Origin: Bugula neritina
Taxonomy: Eukaryota > Bryozoa > Gymnolaemata > Cheilostomatida > Bugulidae
DNA length: 64,000 bases
Direction: 5' to 3'
Assembly (NCBI GenBank): GCA_964035545.1
Contig: OZ037766.1
Coordinates: forward strand, 8,069,722 to 8,133,721
Under the pieces are notes generated by a model. The model was not told where the DNA came from, did no database searches, and was given only the letters and a program-made list of their open reading frames with translations. Position numbers and translations under genes: made by a program. Each line of letters starts with the position of its first letter. The stretch's first letter is position 1. Shown one piece after another: positions 1 to 24,799 of the stretch.

Positions 1-1448
1 AGTTGGAAGAAGTGGATCATATAACTAAGCAGTATTGGAATAACAACAGTAATTTAGTGTACAGCTCATCCTGTTTCAGAGGTTCACAACACATATAATG
101 AGTTCTCTGTGGTTACCAACATATCTACATCCTTGATATATTCATTACCTATTTATGGCAATAGATGTCAGGCAACGTTACAGATATGTCTTGCATCTTA
201 GAGCACAGATTATCTGAGTTTAGATCCTTTGTCTGGAATCCAGATGTGTATGCATAATTTAGGGTGAAAGAAGTTTTGACTTTTTACTAAATTAGCACAA
301 AGTAATAAATTTTTCCTTTTCAGTTATCATGGCATTTTAGATTTTAGTATCATTTATGTGGAAAATTTAATTATAACTATTTTTCACCCATTTTACAAGA
401 CATAAACACTTTTTAGTAGCTAATGGCATGAAATAATGCTAATGATGCTCCGTGCACAAACAGAAAAATCGCAGATCCAGCTATAAATTCTCTGTAGAAG
501 CATCTTGAACAGAAAGCATTCTCACAGTCTGTTAGGTGCAGAGATTTGGAATATCCCAAAGCAGCTTGCCAATATTAAGCAATTGCCCAGGGAGAAAATA
601 GATTTAGCATATCAATCAGCCTGTGACAGTTGAACTGTATGTAGCAATATCATCCATCAGTTAGATAGCCAAAAAACAATTAAATAAAAGGCAAAATGAC
701 TAAAACTGATAGTTTAGCCAACAGCTTCTATGGCAATTAATGAAATACTATGAGTTTGTTTTGACATGTCGAAAATGGAAAAATAACTAAGGTGATAATA
801 TAACTAGTCATATATAGGTCAACAGAAAACACAAATAAATAGGTCACAGTAATTTCCGTTCATTATTGATAGTATAGTTTATATTAGCCAGCATTATAAT
901 AACAACGAATAGAATAAATAACCCTCTGCAATAAAGGCTTGCAGCTGCAATTTAAAAAGAACTATCTGATTAAATCAAATGTGTTATAACCTACAGCAAA
1001 GTGCTAGAAATGGGCTACAGTCTTAAGTATGCACATGTATATAAAAAAGTTTATTAACCTGAGTTGTATGAATATCTAAACCAAAGTGGAGATAACTTTT
1101 GTGTATAACTACTTCACTTTCCTTGACTATAGCTGTTATACATCAACAACCTAAGGTTGCAGCACAGTAGGGATGTATAGCTAGTGATGAGGGCTGTAAT
1201 GCTGCTTCATGCATTATTGATGAATGTGGCATTGAAAAAAAATTGCAAGCAAACTTAAACTGACACAATTGTGATTTCTAATGTCTGCTCTGACACTGAA
1301 ATTTAATTTAGTAAATTAATGTTTATTCATTATGACTAAGTAAAACGGCTACATCTATCATCTATCTACAAATGCAGCAGTAATATAGTATGACAGCCAA
1401 TATTATAGTCGAGTCAATTAGTTTTGAAGTTCTCTGGAAATTAGGCAA
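1..1448. other. non-coding stretch left of the foldback element
   Basis: AT-rich sequence with no coding exon that I can recognise on either strand. It lies downstream of the last visible phosphoglucomutase exon, so it is either the final intron or 3' flank of that gene. I searched here for the missing C-terminal exon and did not find it. Confidence 0.5.
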
Positions 1449-1450
1449 TA

Positions 1451-2774
1451 GGGGTAACGGGGGGGGGGGGGGGGGGGGGGCACAACGGTCATAGGGGTAC
1501 AAAAAGCCGGCCAAATTGTGAGAGAACTTATTGACTAAGAGTTGTGATTTTTTTTCCATAAAAAGGTATTGACATAAATATTCAGCCATTGTAGTTTCAA
1601 CACTTGTGGAACATACGTGTTGAAAAGGCGAGTAAAAAACTGTTTTTACCTACTTTTTGTAAAATTTTTACGATGTCGTTAAAGCTTTATAACTTTTCAC
1701 ACTCAAAAGCAACAAGCCTAGATTTTACTGATATTGTTGCCATTGCTTGTCTCTACATTGTTTAATTAGTATAACAGCAAACTCTAAAATAAATTTTCCT
1801 TGAGGCACATTTATGTTCAATTTGGCCATCCGGGGCACAATGGGCCACCTGATTATTGTACCCTGATCACTGTTATTAGTTTGTTTGCCCAAAAAGTTGG
1901 TTGAAATGTTACTAAAATCTATAGATATAGTCATTTCTGACCCCTTTGTAAAATATCAAAGACATCATGGTAAGACTAAAAAACTACAAGGTGAAGCTCC
2001 CTTAATATATACATCTGGTGAGGTTAAAGCTTTGCCATTTTATACATAATACAAAACACTCTGCCGTTGCTACTAGTAGATAGTCATGATATTCACTATA
2101 TATTACACCATTGGGGGAATATACATATATTGGACTAAAATAAATTGTGATTTGCTCATTCGCTCTCCCCTCTCCCTTCCATACCCCAGCCACAAACCGA
2201 AGCCATGCACCTTAGCTACAGTTCATAAAGAAAAGTCCTCAAAATTTTGTAGCACATGTAACTAAAGTTTTTTTTTGATAAAAGTTCCTCTGAAGTGTAA
2301 ATGAAAAACATTTTTAGTTCTAAACGGTAATAATAATGGCACCGTAGAACTGAGGGATTTGCGTTTGATTTTGCCTTCCGCTGCTATCCGTGGTGGCACA
2401 AACTGTACAGCTAAAACATGAATTTTGTTTTAGATCTAAAAGAATATTTTTACTTATTTATAATATTAAATAAATAAAAATCAGATGCAACAAAATCTGC
2501 CAAGTTTCAATATATTTGTTGTGTTCCACCCAGTGGCCCATTGTACCCCGGTACCGGGGCACAATGGGCCGATTTTTTTGCCATGAAAATTTCATTATTC
2601 TGAAAGTTGTGAGAGAGATAGAAACAACAAACTGGCACCTGTATTAGACAACATATGCAGCATTATGACTAGAGATTATTGAACTAGTAACTTGAAAAAC
2701 AGACGAGTGAGAGCAAAAAATGTAAAATTCGGCCCGTTGTGCCCCCCCCCCCCCCCCCCCCCCCCCGTTACCCC
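1451..2774. mobile_element. non-autonomous DNA transposon (foldback/MITE-like) with G-tract ends and TA flanks
   Basis: The two ends are inverted copies of each other. The left end reads GGGGTAAC, then a run of 22 G at 1459-1480, then GCACAACGG. The right end is the reverse complement: CCGTTGTG, then 25 C at 2742-2766, then GTTACCCC. Both ends are bordered by the dinucleotide TA (1449-1450 and 2775-2776), as expected of a TA target-site duplication of Tc1/mariner/pogo-type elements. Inside, further copies of a GGGGCACAATGGGCC-like motif lie at 1831-1846 and in the palindrome at 2535-2570. Open frames across it are low-complexity runs through the homopolymers and do not resemble a transposase, so it would depend on an enzyme supplied elsewhere. 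The superfamily is inferred from TA alone. Confidence 0.7.
2535..2570. repeat. 36 bp near-perfect palindrome
   Basis: Two inverted copies of a GGCCCATTGTNCCCC unit meet head to head around a central GGTACC, with one mismatched pair (2545 against 2560). The half-site also occurs at 1831-1846 and, in diverged form, next to both terminal G/C tracts of the surrounding element. A repeated subterminal motif in both orientations suggests a protein-binding site, probably for a transposase; that role is inferred. Confidence 0.75.
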
Positions 2775-2776
2775 TA

Positions 2777-13673
<10,897 letters not shown>

Positions 13674-16600
13674 CTTTTTTAAATTTCAATCAGTCGAATT
13701 TCTTGTTGCTACAATAAAAAATGTTTGGCATAATTATGGATACATAGAATCAAATTCAAACCTAAAATATGCATGTACAAACTACCTATTGTCAGTGTCT
13801 ATCAACAAAATATGTAAATTTTTTTATTTATTTTTGGAATCTGTACAAAGCTCTATGGTTTTATAATAGTCCATAAATGGCAGGTACTGACTTATATATA
13901 TGCTGACCATTACACCATTACAGTATTATTAGCACTTTAATTTATAATCAAAACAATACTTGATTAATCTTATAGTTATAAATCACAATGTGTACTACTT
14001 TAGGTATAATGAGAACGGTTATAAGTATTAGTACAACTATTACTGTAAACTTGTGTATTACTAATACTATTAGTATTACCATTTGGCATTTTGATTTAGT
14101 AGTGACTTATCATATTGAATGATGAGTGGTACGAAGACTGAGTAAAACTAACTCTAAGACTCATACTCAGCAGTCAGTGATATTGGTAAACTAACTCTTA
14201 CTCTAACCTAAGAGTAAGGAGGTAGATGCAGCAATGGAGAAGTTGAGAAAAGCATGTGTTCTAGAGTAAAAATGTAGCAAAAGAAGTTATGTTCTCACAA
14301 GAATTTCAAGTTCATAAATGGTGTTACTAGTAGTATAACTATAATACTAAGTACAATAGTATTACTATTATTATCAGTATGAGTGCAGCTATAATTATCA
14401 ACACTAATAGTACTAGTAGTACTACTAGTAGTGATTAGTGTCACTGTCAGTGTCACATTGCCATTCTGATTCTAATACTAATAGTAATAGTAATACTAAT
14501 ACTAATACTAATAGTAATACTATATAGTCACAGTAATACTAAGTCTAATGCCAATGGCAACACTAATAGTAATAGTAATAAATTATCACTTATAATCATA
14601 GCTATACTTGAGTTATCAATCTCAGATACTAGTAGTAATCTAGAAGTCACAATCACAATGACAATGACTATGAGTGAATGACAATATGAATAAGAATATT
14701 TAACAGTAACACTGGTTAAGGTTTATGGTTTTTAAAATGTTCAACCATAACCCAAACTGAGAGACATGCATTAATTGTGATAATTAAACCCACGACTAAA
14801 CACTAATAATCAGATATTGCATTAAACTATTATATTAGAATAAAATAATATTATAATTATTGAAATCTTGCAGAGGCGTAGTACCCGATTTAGCAGCGTG
14901 TGCAAGTGCTCGAGTTTTAATCGCAAAGTTATCTTCCTTTGATGGGACAACTCTATGATTCTAAATGAAAAATTACTTTGACTCTAAATTTGCTTATACC
15001 CATGCATAGGCAAATTGACCTGCACAATGTATGTGTGTATTTTGGTAAAGCTGAACAAACATTTTAACTGTTTTGAAACCAGAACTAGATTTCATAGCCT
15101 AAAAGGGCTTCCTTGGAAAGAAAAAATAATAAATCAATTCAGAGTTAATAATAATTATAGTTGTGCAATATTTATCCTTTAATGTGCACATGTGTGTATA
15201 TACCTAATATTGTCAGGTTCCTAAATTATACAATTTATATTTTAAATGCATGAAAGAGGTATATAGTATTTGTGAATGACTTAGTATAGCCCACATTTTT
15301 GTTTACTGCTTTATTATATGGTGTCTTTTTATGTTTTCTAGTCGATAGGATAGTTTATTATGTCTCATATAGTAGAACTTTTTGACAAATTAACAATTGT
15401 AATTGAGGTGCTGCTTTATAGCTATATTAAGTTTTATAAATCTTTTGCAACAGCCTTTGGCCATAAAATCAGAACAGTGAAAACTTTGACAGTTGAAAAT
15501 TTGAGTTTTTGCTGTCTGCTATACTGTCTTAATTTGAATAAAATTATAGGTACTTATTTATAAACAATTATATATAATTTATTGTTAAGTGTAGTATAAC
15601 AGAATATGATCATTAACCAGATCAGTTGATTGACTTCATTTAAAATAAATTGCCTAAAACTTGGTGCTAATTTGAGAAGTGAAGTTCAAGTTAACCTAAC
15701 AGTGTTCCATAAGGTCTCTGTTTACATATAAAAAGGTTGTTGGGTATCAAATAATATACTTCGAACTATTTCAAAGCAAAAAAAAAGGTGCAGGTTATTT
15801 CCAACTTATTTCAGTAACACTGACAAGTTCTGATTTAATCGTAGTTTTAAAAAATTCCACCTTTTACTTACCAAATAAACCAAGTGTATATTGCAAAACT
15901 AGTAAGCCCATTATAGTTACTAATTAAGAAACACTAGTTTATTGCTATATGAATGGTAAAAACTTAGCAGGGCAGTTGTAAGAACTTAGCTAATGCTATC
16001 ACTTAATATCCTTTACCACAAACCTAAAATAGTAGATACACTGATTACTACGAAAATACATACATTTTGTGTGTATAACATAGCATATATAGTATTAGAT
16101 ATGTAAAATGCAACCAATTAATGTATAAATAAGGTCACAACTATTATTTATCTGTGGCAGACTAACATCGCTATGATATAATAACTTCAAAATCTCTATT
16201 GTCTGTACATAATCAACACATTAAGGTCTAGAAAATAAAAAAATTCACTGTGAGTCAAGGGTTGTGAAATGTGAATGATATTAGACAGTGTGCTAGTGTT
16301 GATTAGAAACAAAGAAATGCTACAAAACACTTTAACAGCCATATAACCTGCTAACCACACTAGCAAATCTAAAGGTAATAAAAGGAAATGGAAAATCTAG
16401 TATACAGTAATTATAGCAAAAAGTAATCACAATACTTTGATTCTTAATTTGGAATAAACCTCTTTGAATGTATTTATGGACTAGGCTGATATAAAAAAAG
16501 GTTTAAACAACACCATGTACAAAAACCAAAACCGCAAAAAAGAAGGATGGCTAATGTAAGTTATATGACTTTATGCTGTTCAGATCAAACTAATTGCTAG

Positions 16601-16720
16601 CTGGTAGGCTATAAAAACCTAATCAGTCAACGGATTATAGATATGGATAAGTATTATATTGTTTTAAGATATAATTTGGATAAGCTAAGCGGTAATAGCA
16701 TCTTCACATTATTGCCATGA
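13674..16720. other. spacer between PGM1 and the 4.1 gene, with hexamer repeats
   Basis: About 3 kb lie between the PGM1 start codon and the stop codon of the next minus-strand gene. The PGM1 promoter and 5' UTR should be just right of 13673. From about 14010 to 14700 there are degenerate ACTAAT/AGTAAT hexamers. No convincing exon or RNA gene was seen; the 67-residue frame at 15360-15563 is AT-rich and unlike any family I know. Confidence 0.5.
14010..14700. repeat. degenerate period-6 array (ACTAAT/AGTAAT type)
   Basis: Runs of hexamers in which TAATA is kept and the neighbouring base alternates between C and G. The clearest part is about 14464-14600. Flanking sequence has looser versions of the same words. 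The same repeat type recurs at several other places in the window. Confidence 0.75.
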
Positions 16721-19700
16721 TCACTCTTCTTCTTTCTTGATAACTATCTTGTCCACGTTCAGTCTCGGGTCCAGACCAGTAACAGCAAGTATAGCATCCA
16801 GAAGCAACTGCAAGCAATACAACATATTTACTTGATCTGTAATCTTTAAGGCACAGCAGAAGATGAACTTTAAAATTTGACCGGGCCAGTTCTCATTTAT
16901 ATCGCCAATATATAACACAGGACTGAAATAACATTACAGGGGTAGCATCTAAGACTGAAGCATTGCCAAAATTACGACATCAAGCCAGAATAGTTCGATA
17001 AAATACTACGAGTGGCTATGATCTGATGGTAACAACCGACCGATTGGAAATAGCACAGATAAGGTTTAAAATGGTTCAACCCCATCACTACTTCTAGTAA
17101 AGACATCAGACCACACACAGATGTTGCTGTCCACCTTAGATGGCTGTCTATATGTAAACTTTACAGTTCAATGAAGATGGTTACCTGGTCATCAACAGAG
17201 GCGTTAGTGTTAACTGTCATGCGAGGGTTCTTCAACTTAGTATCTCGTTCTAAAAGGCGCTTTTCACTTCTGTCTTGTGTAGGCAGGAATATAGATAAAT
17301 CCACCATACCATTCTCAGCCACGCCTGCTGACTCATTGCTGAAATACGGCAGAGGCAGCTCTCCCACACCAGGCGGATACTGTGGTTGCTGTGAATATTC
17401 AGCTTGTGACTACAAAATCACACGGGTAGACCAGAGAGTGAAAATAATGGGCATGCACACAATAAAATACTTAGTTAGATGCCATGTTAAATTAGTTTTA
17501 AAAAACTAAAATTTGTTCACAAAAACCTCATAAATAATAAAGATCAAATGCCTATTTGTTATGCCTTGAGCCACAATCTTAGTGTAACTGAGTGTGCCGG
17601 TAAGTTGACCATTAAAACAACACTGAGTTTAAGAGAAATCGATTCTTGTGCTTCACTATTTTAGATAACATTATACGCGTTCAGCCGACTCAAGAAAATT
17701 ATTGATTATCAAATTAATATCAAATCACAAGAGAAATAACTCTTATAAATTATTTACTTTCTTGTAATAAGCTAATTATTCTATCCCACGTTTATCCTTA
17801 AATTGATACTAAGATGGACAACTACTTCTATAACAAAATGCTTATAAAATTTAGCAGGAGTCTCAAGAAATTTTTTTTAGACATCTAGAAGAAGTTGAAC
17901 CCACCCAGCACCAACTTGCTGGTTATATGTCAATTTTTCAGGTGATAACATGTAGCTAATGGTGTGACCAATTAGTACTGTGTTCACTATTGAATTGCTG
18001 CCAAAATGTTACAGAAAAGAACTATTTCTATGCTTTAATAATGTTTTATGGGTTCATTCCATACTATACAAGGAATCATTTGGTCTATCTAATCAGGTAC
18101 ATTCAGTTGTGCTCCGCAAGCTACAAAAGCATAAAACTAAGAGCATAAAGTGATATATTCTATTAAAATATTGTTTATGCTATCTAAAGCATTTAAACTG
18201 GTGTAGTTTCAAACTTAAAAACTGCTCATACAACTAATAGCATAATTATGTATCCATGTTGAAACCATTCATTCCAGTGTCCATGTTCATACCTTAAAAA
18301 GTCAAGTAAAAAGTAAACCTGTTGCACCATCTACCTGCTGTGTTTTAATATCATCATAGCTCTCATATTCATTGGGGTAATCATTGGGCGGTGGAGGAAC
18401 AAGGCCACCATTCTCTCGCCTGTCAATGGTCATAGCGTGGTTTGTGAGCTGACCAGTCTGAGCGTCATAGCCGCTCTCTGCCAACAGATCGTCTTCACTC
18501 GCATATCTGGGACCAAGACCACCAGCTGGAACCAACCTAGACCCCTCAGCCTCCCTGGAGAGTGTTGAGTCGTTTAAGTAATCACCATATATTGGGTTTC
18601 CATGTTCATCATAACCCGTTATAATTTGCTCACTTCTGTTGCCCTACATTCAAAATAGAATACTCATATAGAATAACACTATTAATCAAATAATCAATAT
18701 CAAGATTAGAATAGTGTTAGAATTGTTCCAGTCAATAGATATGCATGCAACAGTATCTAAGACCTACGAGTCAACTAATCATGGCTTCTGTATCTTTAGT
18801 ACACAAAACAATTGATCAAGGAAGATATTTTAGAACATATTTTAGAAGCATATTATAAAGTTATATGTGTATAATTGAAATGAGTCGAACACTTTTTATC
18901 AAACTTATTGTATGCCCAAGTGTACTAGTTCAGTTTATATACAGTAGCAATCTAACAGTAACCTCAATTACAAATACGTGATCACAGAGACCTACTTTCA
19001 GAAAGGAGATAGATAATGGCTCCATTAAATTTTATAAAATGCTATTATAGCAACAGGTTTCTATTATTAGCCGATGTCTCATATTCTTGCAGCTGTACAT
19101 AATGGGGCTATAAGAGCAAGACGGACCAAAGAGTAGCTAGCTATGCACACACCACCAGGCCCCACTGTGTGGTATAGTACAGAATGAACTTACAGCGTAG
19201 GGGCCATATGGGCTGAGCCTCTCACGGTCTCTCTGCATGGAGCTGCCGTGTAGTGGTAGAGTACCTCCTGGGCCAAGATGGCTGCCCAGGTATGTGTCTT
19301 GTGACATGTAACTTTCCGATCTGCTGAAGTCGCCTTTTTTTGGAGTACCTGAAGTGCAGTGTGAATATTTATATAAGAACTTGATGACACAATCATTGGA
19401 AGACATTCAAATTTTTATTATATGTGTAATACCATACTCAAGTTCTTCACCAGATACCTGAGTAGACCAGCTTATTTAAATTAATAAAAATATTGCATGT
19501 TGTATTAAATGAGTTAGATAATTTTCACTATTGCTAGTAGCTGGTTGCATTGGTGTTGATATACTAGATAACGAAATATGCAGGTAATATATGATTGACA
19601 GAAGACTTTACCTGCATGTTTGAGTTGCGCCGCAGTCCGGCCAGACATTCTCCATCTTCTGGAGCCGAAAGTACCAAAGGTACTGCTATCCACCGGCTCA

Positions 19701-22700
19701 GGCTGGTTTAGCCTGAAGAACTGATGGTGCTCCACAGCAGTCCTCAACAGCCTTTTTGCTTCCTTACGGGTAGGCAGCTTAAACCCTAACACTTTCTCAT
19801 TTTTCTCATACTGTAATACCATAGGAAGCTGCATGAATAACTGATCAACATAAAGTATATTACTATATTAACACCTGGTAGAGCAGCTTGCTAAATAGCT
19901 TAAGCATGTGCGGCTATAGATGATGGAGTTGTGTGTGTTTCCAATTCTCAAAGAAGCTAATTCCAGAAGAATTACAGCAGTGAAGGGGTAACATGTGGTT
20001 AATTAGGTTCATTGCAGTGAAACATTTTTAGTGAGGCAACCTAGATGTAAGACTAATATTGAGCTGCGAAACTAGTTGGACTTGACATTGCCAGCAAATA
20101 GGCTTTGCAACTAAATAGATTGCATTATAACACAGAATTATTCAATGTAGTCACAGACAGTTGGGTACAAGAGTGTGTATATGTACATTTTATAATCTGA
20201 CATTAAAAACCTTGAGTACTATTACTCAGTATTTACTTAGCTAAAAATGATCTTTACTTCAACAAGACAAGAATCCAAATTGAAGGTGAATATTTACCTC
20301 ACCAGGTCGAACTTTAATGAGAAAGCTTTCAGCTTTGTAGGACATCTTCAACATACGATGCCATTTGAATGTCTCCAGCCTGAGTCTGCCATCATAAAGG
20401 TACAGGCCACTAGCTGCCACGCCCACCATCAGCTTGTAGCCTTTGGAGTCCTTCACCTCCGTCATATCCATTCCATAGAGTGCCATTCTTTTAGCTGTCT
20501 GGAGGAAATACAGGTCTGCTTCCTCGGGAGTCATCCCCCTGTTAGGACATTTACACATAAACATAGCTACCAGAATACAGAAGTTAGGGTCTAAACATGT
20601 ACCTTAGCTTAGGAATTGACTTACTGCATAATTAAACAAAGTAAATCTCTCAGCCAGACTGCATTTTATCCTAACTATTCAGCTGTGGCACAGCCGAAGC
20701 ACACCAATAAAAAAAGTAAAACTCCACTTTGGAAGTAAACTGCACAGCTCTGAATCAAGAAAGTAACAAAGCAAATGTATAGGGATTTTAGCCTAGCTAC
20801 ACAGCTGTAGCTGCTTTATGTATTATATATTTATCCATGAACACTGGTGTGAATCACATTCAATAAACTCATGCATTTGTCCATACAGTGAGAATGGGTA
20901 GACTGCACACCTAAACAACAAATTTAACTTAGATGAGCCATGAATAGCCCTATGTGGGTCACGAATGCTGTATCGCACTGTTTACTTCCATTGGATGCTT
21001 GTGGTTAGAGGTCAAATATCGCTCATTAATTTACCATAATAAAATGGTTTGGACTATTCACTAGGGCATTCAGCAGTTAACACCAGTACAAGTGCCAGCT
21101 AGTACAGTAGTAGCCCGGTCTCTGGCAGCCAGAAACATTCTTTTGATGTGGGCAGCCATCATTTATGCTGCTAATTGCGTTAAATATTAGGGAGGGAAGA
21201 TATACAAGTGCACACAAGATCAAATGCCAATCATGAAGAGAACTGGTAGCCCTAGAAACTATCACATTGAAGTCTCCCAGGCAATAAACACTGGTGCATT
21301 GCCTGTAATATCCGACTCCACAGAGATAAGAAGTGAGGTTAGCTATAATGACATGTGCATTCATAATAAGGCAGAAAAATGCCTTGTTAACGCAAGGTAA
21401 CAAAGCAACATAAATATAAATGCAAAGGTTTTTTAGGCATGATTAACTCCTGCCATAAACTTGCATTAATACAGTCTTTGCCAATGATTACTGGTGCACA
21501 ACACATGTTGATAAAAATAAAGAGTTACAACAGAGAGAAAAGAACTAACCTGTGAGCCCTGTGCAAGTCAGCAATTCTGAAAAGCAGCTCATCACTGGTG
21601 TATGGTGCAAAGCTGTAAGGTCTGAGATAGTCTATGCCATAGTGCAGGTTTTTATCATGATCCCCGAGTTCACTCTGCACAGTGTATGAACCTAGTATAG
21701 CTAAAGTATGAAAGGAGGCGGGGAGACGGTCAGTCCACAGGTCTTTTCTTATTTGTAGAACTATGAAATACCTGCAAAGAGAACCACAATGCAATGTATT
21801 AAATGAACTCATTAGAAGTTTGTATTCATACAGAAAATATTCAATTGTGGAAACTGAACTCTAAACAATATTGGAGTCAGTAGCCAGAAAGTAATTTATG
21901 CCATAGTTAAGAAGCATGACCACGCCTACATTGCACTTTTCACAAGTTAAAACACTTTTGCTGAATAGAGATTCTGTTGATGTGTGGTCAAGACAGTAGC
22001 TTCAGGTTCCGGCTATAAAGGACTAATGTTGGTTAGCATAGAATTTGATGTAGCATATAGGTTTGACTTTTGCAAGGATTTAAGGAATGAAGAGAGGAAG
22101 GGAAATAGCTCATTACAAAGATATTTATTGGATTTGCAGCAGTAACATTTTACAACACAATTATGAAACAAGTTACCAGTAAAACAGCCTTTGAACTCAG
22201 TTAAAAGAGATAAAAATGGCCATTGATACTTATTGTTAGTACAAAAACAAGTTTATTATTTGTGTTCAACGGCCTGTGAAGCGTAAACAATATGACATAC
22301 ACATGGCATTTAAAATCACCAATAGATGAATATACATAGCAGTTAGTCTATCACTACATATACCAGTGAAAATATTGGATTTAGAAACACTGCATAGAAA
22401 CACAGCAAAAAGATTCTAAATAGTAGGATACGCTGAAGAGCATTGCTATTGAAGCTGATTATATGGTCAATAAACCTTGTCTGCGGCATCAGTAACTGGT
22501 AGAAGGGAATGTATACAATGCATGTCTGGGATAAAAGCACAAGTACATGTATGCAGCAATGAATTAACAGGGCAGAGTGTAGGTGATAGACATGTAACTC
22601 ATTATACAAGCACCTGGCTGACACATTCATGATTAAAACATCGGAAGATTACCTTGTCAAATCTTCATTTAGATTCTCTGGCACCGGAGGATAGAATTTT

Positions 22701-24799
22701 AATTCAAACGAAAACTCAAATGGTTGTTCTAAAACAGAAAGCAGAGGCATGCAGAAATAAGGCAAATACATTGTATATGGTGAAAAAAGCCTGTTTTCTC
22801 AAGCATAAGCAGTCTGAAAAACATTCAGGGGTAGGCTGGTTAGGGACATTATCACGTAGCTGATGGCTGACTTTTAGACAAGTCTTGTAGGTTAGGTGTT
22901 CTCTGTATAGCAGAGCAATGTATTGTAAGTTTATCCAGACTGACTGCTAACTCCTCAGGAGTGTAAATATTTATTTACATGATTCGCAACAGTAAAAATA
23001 TTACTTACGATGTCCTTCCATCTGTTTGTCTATCCTCTTCTCCATATCTATCCATCGCTAAAAAGAAGCAAGAAAAAGTTGTTAGCCAACTAAACGAATT
23101 CTTTTGCTGTCAAGTCACATTTAGGTGATGAGATTCTTGTTTGGACTGGGTTTGTACCTTCTTGGTCAAAACACAATTGCTTTATTTTTTAAACAGGCAA
23201 CTTTTCATGAATATTCAGGGAAAAACTGCAACAACATTATTCTACTGCGATCATGAGGGTATTTTACGGCTTAAACAAGCGCCCTTGAAATAATAATTTC
23301 AAAATGTAAAGAACAGTTTGGTTAGTGACATACTTAGATAAGAATTTAAACACAACTAGAACATACACTTTACATAGTAGGACTAGTAGTACAGTATTGT
23401 GCAGGCATTAGCGTCACGAGGCATTTATTTGCACAAAGTATATCAGTGACTTTACTCCGCACTAAACTAGCTGGTCTCTGATGAGCCATGTTGAAACTAT
23501 TCCAAGTAAATTTTTGTATTGCTATTTGCACAGCCCTGCATTACAATGCATTGAGTAACTTTATATGCAAGTTTGACATTTTAACTAGTCATAAATAGGT
23601 GAAAGATTACACTATTTAGCATAGATACAATAAGGGCACTGTGTATACCCTGTGCATGACATATTGCACTCACTACTATATCTGTTACATATAACCATAA
23701 AACATTATCTGCTAGTAGGTCACTGGCAAGCTTGAGTCGTTGGCAAAGCAAATAACCTTTAAATTATAGCCTGTAATCATAGACTATGGCTTCATAGTAT
23801 GACTATTATGTAACAAGGCTATTTCACTAGTTTGTGATAAAGACTGACCCTGTGCTGGGATTTAGGCTCTTTGTAAGATATACTAAAATAATCTGCCTCT
23901 TCACTTAGCTGCAACTTTTCCTTGACACTCTCAAACAGGTCTTTGCCCAGAGCTGTTTTCTGAAATTATTTCGATATGTTTACACAATATAGTTCGTGCC
24001 ATCAGACACAAGATAGTAAATATCATGTACATGATTAATAGGAAATTATCTTGCATCTGTATGTTACAGATACCATTATAATATGTGTACTTAGCAGATA
24101 TTATGATGAATAATCAGGGTTATGATTCCAGCAATATAAGATAGTGGGCGACTCACTGATAGAAAATGAAGTCAATGATGTGTAAAGTGGCCTAATCATT
24201 GATTAACTAAAACTAACAACCATTTTAGTGTAGATAAACTCTAAATTTCCCAGTACATGTATGTGTAGGTATTACATTTACACCAATGTACACCGTGGTA
24301 AAATTTTGTTCAACATTTAAGTTTAGAAACAACACAAACATACCGAATATAAAAATTAAAAATGGTGTTGACAGAACTTAAAACATATTTTCTGAGTAGT
24401 GAGATTACTACCACATAATGATGTACAATAGAATTCACTTTTAACAGTACAATTGTGTTAAAAGGAACAATAATTTCCAAGAATCAGAGCACTGTAACTA
24501 AAAAGCCATAATGAGAACAGACTGGGATGTTCATAGCAAACCTTACGCAACTTCCATTATGTTTCAGTGGAGTGGCTATTTTATTCCCCTTTAAACCGAA
24601 ATTATTCACAATACTGATTGTTTTTTGTGAATATTCAGAAAGTCAAAAACTTAAATATTAGTAAACAGGTAAAAATGCAGACACCCTGAGCAGACGTTAA
24701 CAGCAATGTAGAAGTATTTATAATTCACATGCATGTACTTACTGCAACTTCTGCATTGTGTTTTTCATCATCCAACAAATTCACCACACATTTCACCAT
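16721..24799 (-). CDS. EPB41: protein 4.1 / coracle-family FERM protein
   Basis: Links membrane proteins to the spectrin-actin cortex; in invertebrates the coracle type acts at septate junctions. Exons: 24743-24799, 23849-23959, 23009-23057, 22653-22728, 21550-21771, 20298-20538, 19612-19810, 19194-19348, 18335-18643, 17185-17409, 16721-16807. All keep phase, giving 576 residues. Residues 1 to about 285 form a complete FERM domain: F1 starts VKCVVNLLDDEKHNAEVA, F2 has GSYTVQSELGDHD, F3 has GVAASGLYLYDGRLRL and VLGFKLPTRKEAKRLL. A FERM-adjacent block with SRRWRMSGRT follows. The end, LLLDAILAVTG through VDKIVIKKEEE, matches the 4.1 C-terminal domain. No spectrin-actin binding segment is recognisable in the short, polar middle. 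The exact paralogue is uncertain; skipped or alternative exons in the long introns are possible. Confidence 0.93.

Noticed and set aside
15360-15563. 67-residue open frame
   Set aside because: AT-rich, no recognisable family, and no splice or codon pattern to support it.
22654-22863. Plus-strand 69-residue frame
   Set aside because: It overlaps exon 4 of the protein 4.1 gene on the other strand, which has family support.
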